Positions 37,801 through 48,879 of a DNA stretch of 64,000 nucleotides are shown piece by piece. The stretch comes from Lytechinus variegatus (Eukaryota; Echinodermata; Echinoidea; Temnopleuroida; Toxopneustidae), in assembly GCF_018143015.1 (NCBI RefSeq), contig NC_054742.1, forward strand, positions 11,577,632-11,641,631, given 5' to 3'. Made by a program: the position numbers and the translations under genes. The notes beneath the pieces are model-generated. The model had not been told where the DNA came from and made no database searches. It saw nothing but the letters and a program-made list of their open reading frames with translations. Positions within the stretch are counted from its first letter, which is position 1; each line of letters opens with the position of its first letter.

Positions 37801-37945
37801 TCCTTATGACCTTATGACTAGCGACCCCTTTTGCCTATTATGAATAGCGAGCTTTTGGGTATAGGATTTTACACGTTATGACTAGCGGTCCTTATGACCA
37901 GTTAGTATTATGACTTATGGTCCTTATGACTGACGGGCTTATCCC
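31848..37945 (-). repeat. right arm: inverted 26-bp satellite array
   Basis: About 225 copies of the same 26-bp unit as the left arm in opposite orientation (TATGACTGGCGACCCTCATC + CATTAT). Higher-order structure exists: the rare junction CGAACCCTTTCGCC occurs at 35151, 35697 and 36997, spaced 546 (21 units) and 1300 (50 units). The outer end is irregular, as in the left arm. Confidence 0.92.
31983..32147. mobile_element. 165-bp MITE inside the satellite array
   Basis: It interrupts a 26-bp unit. The ends CACTGTAAAAA and TTTTTTACAATG are inverted, the target is TA (31981-31982, 32148-32149), and long internal arms (CTAGAAAATC-centred; GACTGCACT / AGTGCAGTC; TATACAAGCACTGTAA on both sides) make it almost a hairpin. 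Tc1/mariner-type by its target. Confidence 0.75.
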
Positions 37946-37953
37946 ATGTAGCC

Positions 37954-38265
37954 AAAGGCAGAGTCAGAGATCAATTCACTGTTTCAAGCAAAATCACTGG
38001 TGCCAACCCAAATCTCCTTTGAATTCATATATGTCATGGATGCTCTAATACGGGCCAGATCCAGTCCCGATATGATTTATTTCTCGTTATAATGAACATT
38101 GACAGGCTTAATGAACTTAAGGCTATGGATGTAGAGTTTACTCACGTTCATTCTCTCTGCCTCTGACAGGGCAGTCCCACAGCTACAGTCTCGCGTAGGG
38201 TGCCTCAAATCTAGCACAAAATAAACACGTAACAGCTCCAAACATCGCCACCACTCCTGACACCA
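37954..38265 (-). other. leader of the Ty3/gypsy element with primer-binding site
   Basis: Non-coding 5' internal region of the LTR element between its upstream LTR and the foldback insertion. The primer site TGGTGTCAGGAGTGG lies at about 38251-38265 in minus orientation. Confidence 0.8.
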
Positions 38266-38444
38266 TGTAGTAAGTAGTTACTATGACTCTCAATAAACTA
38301 CTCTTTGAGACAGTGGGTTTGTAAACTATGAAGCTGAGTATATATTCTCGTTTCTCTCTGTCGCGCTGCTTACATTCAGCCTTTGCGATATTATACTCAT
38401 GTCATCTGTTTTTCTGCCAAGAGGTGGCGCTGCACCTCTTTACA
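38266..38444 (-). repeat. 5' LTR of Ty3/gypsy element
   Basis: 179 bp, one mismatch to 17064-17242, TG...CA ends in minus orientation, flanked outside by AATGG at 38445-38449. Confidence 0.92.
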
Positions 38445-38660
38445 AATGGGAGCTCAGGTGGGGAATCTGAAACCCCAATTTCAGATTTTGGGAGAGCTTC
38501 ATTTCTCCCGTTTAAACTGGGGTGGGGTTCATCTGACTGCTGATAATTTCTTGCGTGTTAGTCAATGGGAGCTCAAGTTGGGTATTGACACCCCAATTTC
38601 AGTTTTTGGGAAAGTTGCATTTCTCGCGTTTAAACTGGAGTGGGGTCGATTAAGTGACTG
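38445..38660. repeat. two ~120-bp tandem units at the LTR target
   Basis: AATGGGAGCTCAGGTGGGG at 38445 recurs as CAATGGGAGCTCAAGTTGGG near 38566, each followed by ACCCCAATTTCAG.TTTTGGG and CGTTTAAACTGG.GTGGGGT. The second unit is preceded by TTGCGTGTTAGT, which resembles the sequence just left of the LTR element at 17046-17058. Confidence 0.75.
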
Positions 38661-40005
38661 CTGCTGCTGATGAGCCGATAAAATCAGTGGATGCCACGTA
38701 CCACAACCAGGCTGATGAACAGCATGGAGTGGGATTGCAGCTGTCCTTGTTATATAATAGTGTAAACAAACTCTTCAGAGCTTCCTGGCTGACATTAATT
38801 TTAAAAGAATTAATTTGTATTCTATTTGTTTTAGGACATTAGCATATCTAAAAACGATTCGGAATTTAGATGAAGATCGAAATGAAATTTTGAACAATGC
38901 AAAATGACCCACAATTGGGGGAAGGTGGATTAACTGGGAGAGTGTGTGGTTGTTTACTTAGGATTACAATTCCTGCGGTACTTTGCTGATATCGGGGATG
39001 GGGGGGAGTGAAAGTATCTTGGAATTTGAAATTGGGGTGTCAGATGAGATCCATTTTTAAACACATAGTTTCGTAATGAAATCTTTCAAATGTAAGACTG
39101 TACTTTCTCAACACACTGTTACAATACGAATAATATGCATATTTTTATACAGATAGAGAAGAGTCTACTAGTGGAGCTCCCTGGGACACAGAAATCTGTT
39201 CAACATTGAAGGATTTTGATTTTTGAAAAAGCAATTAGCGCTGCACAAACTAGCCTGAAAAATAGCCCCAACTAGGTCACTGGACCTGATGAAGGACAAC
39301 ACAAGTAAACACTGCAGTCTGTATCATTTCTCGTAAATGCAGCTATACATACAATTACAATGTTTGCACAAAAATTAATAAATGAAGAAATACATGCAAC
39401 AGGTATCTGTTTGAATACTTTGAAATCAAAGAAAAAATATCTTTGAAACCTTCAAAATATAATACTGAATTTCAGTAAATATCACAAATTTGGTGAAATG
39501 TTTTCCGAAAACATGTGAAAAAATGATTTTGATCTCTTTTTCTTTTCCATTTTGCCAAAACAAATGAAAATTTCCTTAAGCATCATAACAAGCAAATTTC
39601 CTTCAAAATACTTCTTATAATCCACCGATAACAGGCACACCAGTAGAGATCTGTTCTGCAATTAAAAACAAACATCTTAATGACGTTACTCATATGCCAT
39701 ATTATACAGAAATATGTGATAAAAATCTCACACGTATGCATTAAATGTTGAAAGATCCAACGATGTTATCGTTGTTAAGCACCATCCTAAAGAGTCCTTT
39801 CTCATTGTATAACTGAGCTTGTTATACAATGAAATAATAGTCCTTTCAAAATATATTCTTTGAGATTGAATATGTCATTCCAAGAGATAACAATGATGAG
39901 TTTTCTCTTCCAAATAGTCTTCCTGACTTTGTAAAATGTAATCTCAAAGTAGTCTCTTAGTGTCCATTAAATCATGCATCATATCGCTCAAACTGTATAG
40001 CGTCC
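38661..40005. other. intergenic, no gene seen
   Basis: AT-rich DNA with a few short frames, none with recognisable domains. It may hide the 3' LTR of the adjacent BEL/Pao fossil, but no matching repeat could be found by eye. Confidence 0.45.
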
Positions 40006-40009
40006 GTCT

Positions 40010-43000
40010 TATTGCTGTTGTTCTGTAGATTCGATTAGACATAGTTTGTGTACCGGTCTAACCAGTATAGTTGATTTGGTTTTTATTTTTGCCGTCCTTA
40101 CTAAACCGTCTCTACCAGAAAATGTTTCTGTTATCATTTTCACTAACCGTTAATTCCTCAGCAATCTGTCCATCATGACAAAAAACTTCCATTTGAGAAC
40201 ACTATACCCCAGTTCCACTTCTCATCAATTCTCTTCTCCAACCGTAACTGCCGCAAGCAATTAAGTATCAAAACACCTGTTTCTTGACGTTGGTCTGAAA
40301 AATAACACAACAGCCCGGCGTATACAGTCACAGCAGGGGGCCACACACGATGGGATGCATGCGCAGCGCTGAGTGCGGTCCCTGTAATCATGCCGTCATT
40401 TTTATTTGCTTACTTTCCTTATTCCGAGGTCGATTTACCTCATTCGAAATTGAAAATGGACTAACATTGGGTTACTGAATACAATATGCCTTTGAAAACG
40501 TGATTAAATATGGAATACAATAATTTCATTCCGAAGGTCCTTCTACAGGCAGACAAGTCTTACGTAATAGCACAGCTGTTGTTTATCATTTCGTCCTTGG
40601 CTCAACGCTCGTTTGGCTGGCCCATGGTGGTGAAATTGAGACAAGGGGATTACCTGGCCAAGATGGGTTTATCGGGGTTGGAAATGTTTGAGAGTTTCCA
40701 AACGAAAATAGGGGTATCCGACCGCAGTTTGCAGTCCGAAGTGCGGTCGAGAATCAAACGGGAAATTTTTGTAATGTGAAGTCCATCTATGAACTAGGAG
40801 TCTGGATCTTGGCTCCTTCTTCAGACAGCAGTATGAATTCTGGTCCATGAATCCATCTATGGCTCACTACCAGATCTCGTGCACTCATGCCTCTGCTTAC
40901 ATCATCCGCTGGATTCTCCTTACTGTTGACATGGTGCCACTGCTTCACATCACTGACTGAGTGAATCACTGACAATCTATTGGCAACAAAGGTGTGAAAT
41001 CGTTTGCCCTCATTCTTGATGTATGCAAATACAATCATGCTGTCAGTCTGAAACACTGAGTCCTTTAGTGGTAGACCCAGGTTTCTCCTCACTCCTTCAC
41101 CGCAACAGTAGCAGCCATCAGCTCCAGGCGAGGTATAGTAGTCCTTTTCAGAGGAGCGAGGTGAGATTTGGCAAAGACAAGGCTGCTGCAGACTTGTCCA
41201 TCAGAATTCTTGGCTACCAGGTAGGTAACTGTTCCATAGGCTTCTTCAGAGGCATCAGCGAAATGATGTAGCTGATACTCAATCTTGGCACCATAGCTTG
41301 TGGGAATCATACATCTTGGCACCTTGAAGTGTTCTACCTCAGGAAGTTGTTTTACCCACTGTTGCCAAATCTCCTGTTCAACATCTGGAATTGGGTCATC
41401 CCATCCTAACTTCATTGTCGTCAGTCTTTGCATAAGATGCTTAGCTTTCAAGATGAAGGGACTCAAGAAGCCAAGCGGGTCATAAATGCTTGACACAATA
41501 CTAAGCAATCCCTTTCTTGTCAGAGGTTTGTCCTTTATCAATGTCTTGTACCTCAAGACACTGTTCCTGTATATCCCAGTTGATACCCAAGGCTCTCTCA
41601 ACTGGAAGTGGTTCCCTGTTTAAGTCTAAGCCTTTGACTTGCTTAGCCCTCTCTTCCTCTGGGATGGATTGAAGAACTTTGGTTCGATTGCTAATCCACT
41701 TAGTAAGTCTAAACCCTCCCTTCTGCTACAGGCTCCTCAACTCAGTAGCTATTCTAATTGCAGCATCTTCATCAGGCAAAGCCACCAAGCAATCATCAGT
41801 GTAGAAATTATACTTCACAATTCTTGTGACATCAGGGCTGAATTCAGTTTCATAGTCCTCAGCTGTCCTGCAGAGAGAGCATAGCTGCATACACTCGGAT
41901 TCCAGGTTCCCCCAAGCAAGTGAACACACATTCGGTAGGTTAGGGGGTTTTCTTCCATGTTACTTTTTGGCCACCATAGAAATCTCGGAACGTCTCGGTC
42001 TGCGGCAGGCACTCGTACTTGATGAAACATGGCTTCGACATCTGCCATCAAGGCCACAGGAGCTGATCGAAACCTCAACAACACCCCGATCAGCTTGTTT
42101 GTAAGATATGGTCCCTGGTAGACTACCTTCTTCAGCGACAAGCCTTTCCATTCAGTCGCACAATCGAAAACAATCCTTACTTTCCTAGGCTTCTGCGGAT
42201 GGAATACTGCATGGTGTGGCAAATACCATTCATATTGGTTCTTACTTTCCTCCTGTTCATTGACTTCTTCAGCATAACCTTTTTGCGAAGAGCTTTGTTA
42301 TGCCGTCTGCATACTTCTGGAGGAGGCCATCACTTTGGTTAAGCTTTCTCCTTAGGCTTTCAAGTCTCCTCGGAGCTAACCAAAGATTATTCTGGAGATT
42401 GGGAGGTCTCTTTTTGAAGGGGATAGGAAGCCGGTAGTGGCCGTCTTCTGTGCAGATGCCTTGCTCCCATTCTGCCAAAGCCTTCACATCGTTTCTGGAC
42501 ATTCCCCTCTCATCCTTCAGCAGATTAGCAGTCTCCAGCTTCCAGAATTTCTCTAACTGCTTCTCGAGACAAAGATTTCCTTTGGTGAAGGTCCTTGTGG
42601 CATATATTTCTTCCTTTTTCTCTGTGGTATTCAGAGGACCATGGAGCGTCCATCCGAGACAGGTCCTTATTGCGTACGGTCCCTCTTTTCCTTTTCTGAT
42701 CTCTAAAGGCAGCAAGGCTTCCGGCACGTCTTGGCCGATTATCAGACCCACTTCCTCCTCGGTTGCCAAAGGGATATTGAAACCTTTAAGGTTGGTCAAT
42801 CCTTTAATCTCTTCATACTTGGCCATGTGAATGCCCTTGACGTTGATACTGTCCTTTGTATAAACGCATGGCAGCTTCACCCTTTTACTGTCGTCTCCAG
42901 TATCCACTATAAGACTTACAGCTTCAGTGTGGACAATATTTTCTTTCCTCTCAAGAGTTGTTAGCAGGAGCTTCTCCTTTATGCCTTTAACTCCTAGGCG

Positions 43001-46000
43001 CCTCACTAGACTCGTCATAGAGAATGTGCTTGTAGAACTGGAGTCAAGTAGTGCATATGTCTTCAGCACTTGTCGGTCGCCTTCCGCTCGTACTCTCACA
43101 GGCACTATAGGTAGCACACTCTTCCTGCCGGCCCCTGTGGAATTGCAAGACGCCTCGACTTCCATACTGTTATTCTGTGCATCACCCTCTGGATTTTGGT
43201 CACCAGCTGTCTCCGACGTATGTTAGAGCTTATTGTGCTTTCGAAAGCAGCCTTCCACTGAGCAAGTCCTCTTGCTCTTGCATGCTCCAGTCATGTGACC
43301 TGGTCTTAAGCAGTTAAAGCACAGTCCTTTCTTTCGATCTTTGGGCACCAAGTCTTTGAACTGCTTGCAGTCCCACTGCTTGTGGTCACCTTTACACTCA
43401 AAACATCCTGGTTCCGCAGGCTTAATGGAACTTGATGAAGTTGAAAAGGAGCCCTTGGGTTTTACACCACTTGTAGATTTTCGTTGATCACTCTTGGAAG
43501 ACATAGGCCACCGTAGACAGGGTTGTTGATTTCTTGTGCAGCTTCTTGCACGAAGTACATCATGTCCTCGAAGCCCGGGATCCTGTTCTGACGACGAAGC
43601 ACACCGACTCTATTAAGCCATTTTCCTTCAGATGATAAGGCAGTCATTCAGCAATCGGTAGAAGCACCTTTTGAGATGAGAGTTCATGCTCAAACGCCAT
43701 GGCCTGAAAAGACATCAAGCATACACTCATATCATCTGCCAGAGCTCTCAGTGCATTTCTGTCTTGAGGGCCTATGCTCTTCCCATTTGTTATCTTCTTC
43801 ACCCAGGCCTCTGTTATAATGACTGGATTTTCATAACGCTCCTGTAAAAGATGCTTCGCTGTGGAATATCCCTGCATGGTAGGCATTAACAGGCAAGGAC
43901 TCGGTAATCTCTTCTGTTCTCCCTTACAGTAATGGAGCGATCTCGTCAACTTCGTCCTATTCTCCACTGGTGTGGCGTCCACACTGTCTTCGAAGCTACG
44001 CCAGAACTCTCAAAATCCCAATGGATCCTTCATATCAAGTCAGTTCAGATTTAGGGAGCTGCTTTGCTTCAAAGAGATGTTGTTGCTGCTTCTGACTTTG
44101 CTTCATCAGATTGATGAGATCTGAATTCTTATTCCTCGACTGATTCACTGATATCTTATCACCTTTACCATTGTTAGTCCAAGAAGAGTCACTCGTTACA
44201 TTTTACAACAGGCTTTGAGGTTGTAGTGTGAACAGCTGCCTCTGATGATCTAGCAACTGCTGTCTCTGAAGTCCTAGGAACAGTGTTCTCTGGCGTTCTC
44301 ATTGCCATATTATCTGACGGGTATAGCAAGGTTTCATCCTCTTTCTCAGGAGAGCTGACTCCAAATTTATTGGTTTCAAAGTCCAGGTAAACGTGTTCTG
44401 CAATCCACAGCTTGGTTTTCATAGTCTCAACTTACGCTGCATAAGTCAAAATTCTTCAAGTTCTAGATCTTGTCGTTCATCCATTGCAGCTGCTTCAGCT
44501 GCCAATGCTGCCTTGCGGGCCATCACTATGCTGGTCTCAGGGTGTAAACACTTGTCACCAGGCTAGCTAACCTCGCAACAAGATGAGGATGGGAAAAGCT
44601 TATGAGTTGGCGTACCAGTCTTTATTGGTGTTGCATAAATGGTAAAATTGTAATTGTCTGAATTAAGTATACAGACACATTATGGAATGTTCAAGAACAA
44701 ATTAATGCACATGTTATGAATTAAATCAACTGCAGTATGATTGACATTAATATTAAGTAATTACAGACAAAAGAGTTACAGCAGAATTTGGGGTATAGGA
44801 ACAAAAAGAAAGACATCCTTGACAACTTTAACCCTTGCAAGAGTAAATTTTTGCCAATTAATTGAATCTTTAAACAGCCTCCATCAAAGATTCTGTAGAA
44901 ACGTTACAGAGCAGAAAAAAGAAAATTCAATCTTAGCGGTAACAGAAATAATCTCATCTCAACAAGAAATTAGGCTCACATAACACAAAACAATTGAAGG
45001 AACCAGCCCTGAACCTTGATTAACACAGTTTTTGTATTATGTCGAGCCTCCACTGTATATACTCATTTATACACAAATATTAAAGTCTTTTAAAAGATCA
45101 CCTCTTGGCACAAACAGCTTATCATAAGTAAGATTTAAAATCTGTATAAACTTCCCTAAAACCACAGACATTTTCCACTTAGGATTTAAAGGAGGGTAAA
45201 TAACATCATACTTTAATGTGATGATGATATCAACTTACAGACTTGTGCACTTCCAAGCTCTCAATGACGCAAACAGAGATAAAATTACCCAAAGATCTGT
45301 AATGCTTGGTTCCATTCATACAACTGCAAAATAATTTGATATATTATAAAAAATACACAGCCCAACTAAAAACTATATACAAGATAGATTTCATTTCAAA
45401 TACGTTTGTCAAAAAAACCCTTTTAAGTATAGCTTAATTCAACAAGATACATGTACTATTATGAACAAGATTGCATTATACCTACTGTCTGTAGACTTAA
45501 AAAGGAGGGGAAAAGAAAGCAGTGATAACATATCAAAGCATAACAATTTGACATTCTGACGCAAATTTTCAAAATATGTGATAATGTGTCAATAGAAACT
45601 GCAATAATTGTTTACACATGGCAAGACAAGAAAGACTTCATATGGTATCCAGTAGGCTAGTGTTAAAAGATCATGACACAGTTCAAAGACAAATAAAACT
45701 GGCTGTAGAGTGTACAGTGAGATTTGTTCAATAAAATAAATTACAATAGCTCTCTGTATCAAATCTTAACACTTGTATTTGAAAAGTAATAGCGTAACAC
45801 TTATATTAAAAGATCTGAAACTGGAACTCAGTTCACACAGTTGAACAGCAATTAACTTGACCACAACATTGCATTAAATTTACATAACCCTAAGCAAAGG
45901 CTTCAAAAAAGTAAAACAATACATTAGATTGACACCACTTTGCTGGGGAGCGCCATTTTTCTTTTCCACCTATGGAAAGCCAAAATGTTAAACAGCACAA

Positions 46001-46160
46001 TCACTCTCAGCTTAGCTGATGAAGCAGAACTTGTGTAGCTTCCACACTGACTCGCAGAGTCTCCAGGCCGAACATCCTGGTCATCTTCCTGCCTCGGTTC
46101 TCTAACAGTGGTTGACTCACCAGCATCTCGAGGTTGACCTGCATCACTCATCCTGATGAT
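40010..46160 (-). mobile_element. BEL/Pao retrotransposon fossil
   Basis: Parts in minus order: gag from about 46150, including two zinc-knuckle motifs near 43420-43240 (CFECKGDHKQWDC, CFNCLRPGHMTGAC); protease region near 43100-42950 (ALLDSSSTSTF); reverse transcriptase about 42250-41700 (RIVFDCATEWKG, ADVEAMFHQVRV); Pao RNase H region about 41600-40790 (SIYDPLGFLSPF, WHHVNSKENPADDVSRG); and a C-terminal piece like the region after BEL/Pao integrases near 40290-40030 (DGLVRTAKIKTK, RPVHKLCLIE). The integrase core is not recognisable. Heavily broken, of the order of ten breaks, and old. LTRs were not found by eye. Confidence 0.85.
44528..45999. mobile_element. 1.47-kb insertion in the BEL/Pao fossil
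   Basis: ATCACT lies directly outside both ends (44522-44527 and 46000-46005), and BEL/Pao gag-like sequence resumes on either side. The ends are ATGCTGG at the left and CAGCACA at the right, weakly inverted. No coding region. It could be a solo LTR or a non-autonomous DNA element. Confidence 0.55.
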
Positions 46161-46219
46161 CATTATTGAACTTGATGTTGGGGATAGAACGCGACTACAC
46201 CATTGATAAATAATCAATC

Positions 46220-47930
46220 ATATGACACAGGTTGTATTGGCCTAGTATAATCATAAGACCCTGCTAACGGCACATCTGTACAGATCAGTACGGTTCAATC
46301 TGTAATTGAACAAAAACAACCAGTCAATATTGGAATACTTGAACACATTTGCGTATTCATACAATGTTACAATTATAATACTTGTCTGTCTAGCTGGTCT
46401 CGATAAGAAATCCATATCTGAATATGAACTGACTAGTTTGAGTATTCTGTCATACATCAAAGCAACTTCTAAACTATAACTCTGAATCAAAATGACATTA
46501 CTTGAAACATGGAATTATCTTCTTCCCTATTGTTAGCTGTAAAGTATCTAAATCGGTTAACTTAATGCTCTCAAGCATTTAAAACCAAGTCATAAATCTA
46601 TTTTTATCTCATCCAGAATGCTTGTAAAACTCATCTTTTATTGATCTAGGTATAGTGTCACTTATTCATGTACATCACTATTCTTCATTAAGTCCTTAAC
46701 ACATGTGTGGTCCTTTATATCAATACTTCATATACCATAATAACCAAACTGTAATCGAAAGCCTTATTACGGCTCACAAGTATAAATCCAATTAGTCCAA
46801 AAGATGTAACTAGTTCCGGTCACTAAATTTGCACGTGACGGCCCTATGGCTATGCAATGCTAAACTGTATTACTCGTGCAACAAAGCTTTTCTCGATACA
46901 TGACTTTCTCATCAATTTTTTCCCCCTTTAACATCAACATAATTAATAAATCTTATCACCTATCATCATACAACATATTATTAAGGGAATAACTTCATAA
47001 TTGTCTACTTACAACGTTGGGCTCATAAAAACAATCAATTTATTATCATAAACTCTCGGTCATCCGACCATTCCAAAACACAGAAAATAGAAAAATGCCC
47101 TCAAACATCATTAAGAGCCATTCTCCAGAAACCTCGTCTATGACGTCATATCTAGTACTTTCATTCTACAGACTTTCTAAAGGAAACTTTCTATTATTAA
47201 CATTAATTACAATATTAAGTTTTGATATGCACAGTAACATTTCTAATGATTGAAAAATTGTTCGTATTCATTATTAAATTTCTTTATTCTGTTTTTAGTT
47301 ACATTATTATTTACAACTTTTCAAATAAAAATAAATGAAATAAAAATATTTTCAGGATTTTTTGTTTAGAAACATAAGACTAGAAGAAACACTTTTTTTG
47401 TCCTACACTTCCCATGTTTTTTCTCTTAATTTATGATTATTTGTTCTTTTAATTGTAAATTGAGTACCAGGTAAACCATAAAATAGTAATGCATTAAATC
47501 CTTTTTTATTGAATCTTAAAACTAATGGATTCAGTCTTTAATTTTCTTTTTTAGTGCAGACATGAATATCTGCATTTTACAAGAATGAATAATATTTGGT
47601 GATTATCATTTTATTATATAAGATGGATGGTATGAGAGAAAGCTTCTGATTGGTCAATTGCAATTTCGTAATCCGCTATATGGCCACGATCGTGGCATAT
47701 ACCGGCAATTTCTACACGGTAGCTTGTGTACAAAACCTCATAAGGTGATCCATTGGTAACAATTTTGTGTTCCCATCTCATATAACGCATAGTACATGCT
47801 TATTATCGTTCAATATACAATATCATTCGTATCCATAACTCGTTGAAATATAAACGCATGCGAGAAATTTGAAATCTATGGACACTCATTATGGTATATT
47901 GAACTCAACAGCATGCACTATATGTATAAT
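46220..47930. other. intergenic, no gene seen
   Basis: AT-rich sequence upstream (in minus sense) of the BEL/Pao fossil. Its 5' LTR would be expected here but cannot be delimited. Near 47640-47720 the palindromic CCACGATCGTGG is embedded in otherwise unremarkable sequence. Confidence 0.45.
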
Positions 47931-47939
47931 ATTTCTCTT

Positions 47940-48245
47940 GCAGTTCTCAAATCCAAGAAATCGTAGGGGGAATAGTCACTTGCACATGCTGGACCATCCT
48001 TGTGGAATCAGTTGCCATATTCCATTCGTTGTATTTCAAACATCAATTGTTTCCTAATTGCTCTAAAAACCATTTGTTTAAAATTGCCTTTCAGTAGTTT
48101 CCTCTCATTTTCATGACTGTGTTTCTTTTATCCTTGTTTATTCCTGCTCCATGTTATTTTCTTATTTTTTTGCATCGCCTTGAGCACATAATCAATGTGG
48201 ATTTGGCACTTTTGAAATACTCTATATATTATTATTATTATGAAT
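47940..48245 (+). mobile_element. LINE 3' end, CR1-like, with ATT tail
   Basis: The plus strand encodes NPRNRRGNSHLH, then CHIPFVVFQTSI and KNHLFKIAFQ, the typical C-terminus of CR1-superfamily ORF2. Next comes a 3' UTR with GCCTTGAGCACATAATCAAT, TGTGGATTTGGCAC and a terminal (ATT)n run at 48230-48243. The conserved tail followed by ATT repeats is characteristic of such LINEs and their SINEs in marine invertebrates. It is 5'-truncated. Confidence 0.6.
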
Positions 48246-48589
48246 ATTGTATTTTATCTATTTAATCATGGTTAAAAAGCCTGCTTTAGCTAGGAGCTAC
48301 TTTTCAGCAAGGCAATGAACAAATGATAATAACAAATAATACCAACATAAAAATAAGAACGAAAAGCGTAATATATATCAAAGCATGAATAAAATACAAT
48401 TGGCAAAAGTAATATTGGAGTAAACAAATTAAAATGAAAAATAAAGAGATGAATTGGTAAACAAAGTAATGTCAAAATTAAACATTAAAATAAACAAAAA
48501 TGAGGTTATATAATGCAGTATCAACAAGAGTGGTCGGAGGTGGAGAATTGAATTAAGAAAGTGATATGAGACATGCAAATGTTTTCTGT

Positions 48590-48827
48590 TTGTGGTAACT
48601 CCCGTAGGAACTCGGCAGGACAGCATTTTTTGCTGGTAAACGCCAAGCTGGTATATAACCAATTGGAAACATTTTACGTCTAGGTTAATCAGTCATAGTG
48701 GCTGATGTAGTAGACGACAGATATCACTCTTGGGCCTTTTTATCAAAGTGGAGACAATGGCAGAGTTGGGATTCAAACTCACAACCTTGCGATTATGAGT
48801 CCAATACTCTAACCACTGGACCACAGG
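48590..48827 (-). mobile_element. tRNA-derived SINE
   Basis: In minus orientation it starts near 48827 with an A-box region TGGTCCAGTGGTTAGAGTA, a CTCATAA anticodon-loop equivalent (CAT, Met-like), and a B-box GGTTGTGAGTTTGAATCCC at 48786-48768. After about 100 bases follows a core TATATACCAGCTTGGCGTTT, ACCAGCAAAAAATGCTGTCC, GCCGAGTTCC that ends around 48590-48600. The tail is not clear and may extend to about 48255. It has the tRNA head but the expected acceptor pairing is absent, so it is not a functional tRNA gene. Confidence 0.7.
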
Positions 48828-48879
48828 TTTTTTCTAATCGGGTTGTTGCGGGTAAGTTATTGAATGTAGAAGCTGAATA

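Larger units (their letters stand above)
21778..37945. mobile_element. 16.2-kb foldback element with 26-bp tandem-repeat arms
   Basis: ATGTAGCC occurs directly outside both ends (21770-21777 and 37946-37953), an 8-bp target duplication. The left end GGGTCCACCCGCCAGTCATA matches the reverse complement of the right end GGGATAAGCCCGTCAGTCAT, and both continue with AAGGACCA and GTCATAATAC. The arms are inverted arrays of one 26-bp unit (left to about 25499, right from about 31848) and even end inwards at the same sequence, GCTGAGGT / ACCTCAGC. No transposase is visible, so it is non-autonomous. The design resembles Drosophila FB and sea urchin TU foldback elements (established families; membership is inferred). 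Confidence 0.85.
17064..38444 (-). mobile_element. Ty3/gypsy LTR retrotransposon, split by a foldback insertion
   Basis: Identical-length 179-bp direct LTRs (17064-17242 and 38266-38444) bound the element and AATGG is duplicated outside (17059-17063, 38445-38449). Next to the upstream LTR (minus orientation) lies a primer site TGGTGTCAGGAGTGG, complementary to tRNA-Leu type ends, and next to the downstream LTR a purine tract AATGAAGGGAAAGA. Coding runs 21721 down to 17788. Without the foldback at 21778-37945 the element is about 5.2 kb. The Leu primer and domain order suggest a Mag/SURL-like lineage. The coding region is broken, with about two breaks; it is young, since the LTRs differ at one position. 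Confidence 0.92.

Noticed and set aside
40510-40779. 89-residue plus-strand frame
   Set aside because: No recognisable domain and it lies within the BEL/Pao fossil on the opposite strand.
48768-48827. Functional tRNA-Met gene
   Set aside because: Box A and B are present but acceptor stem pairing and the 3' end are not; a SINE body follows.
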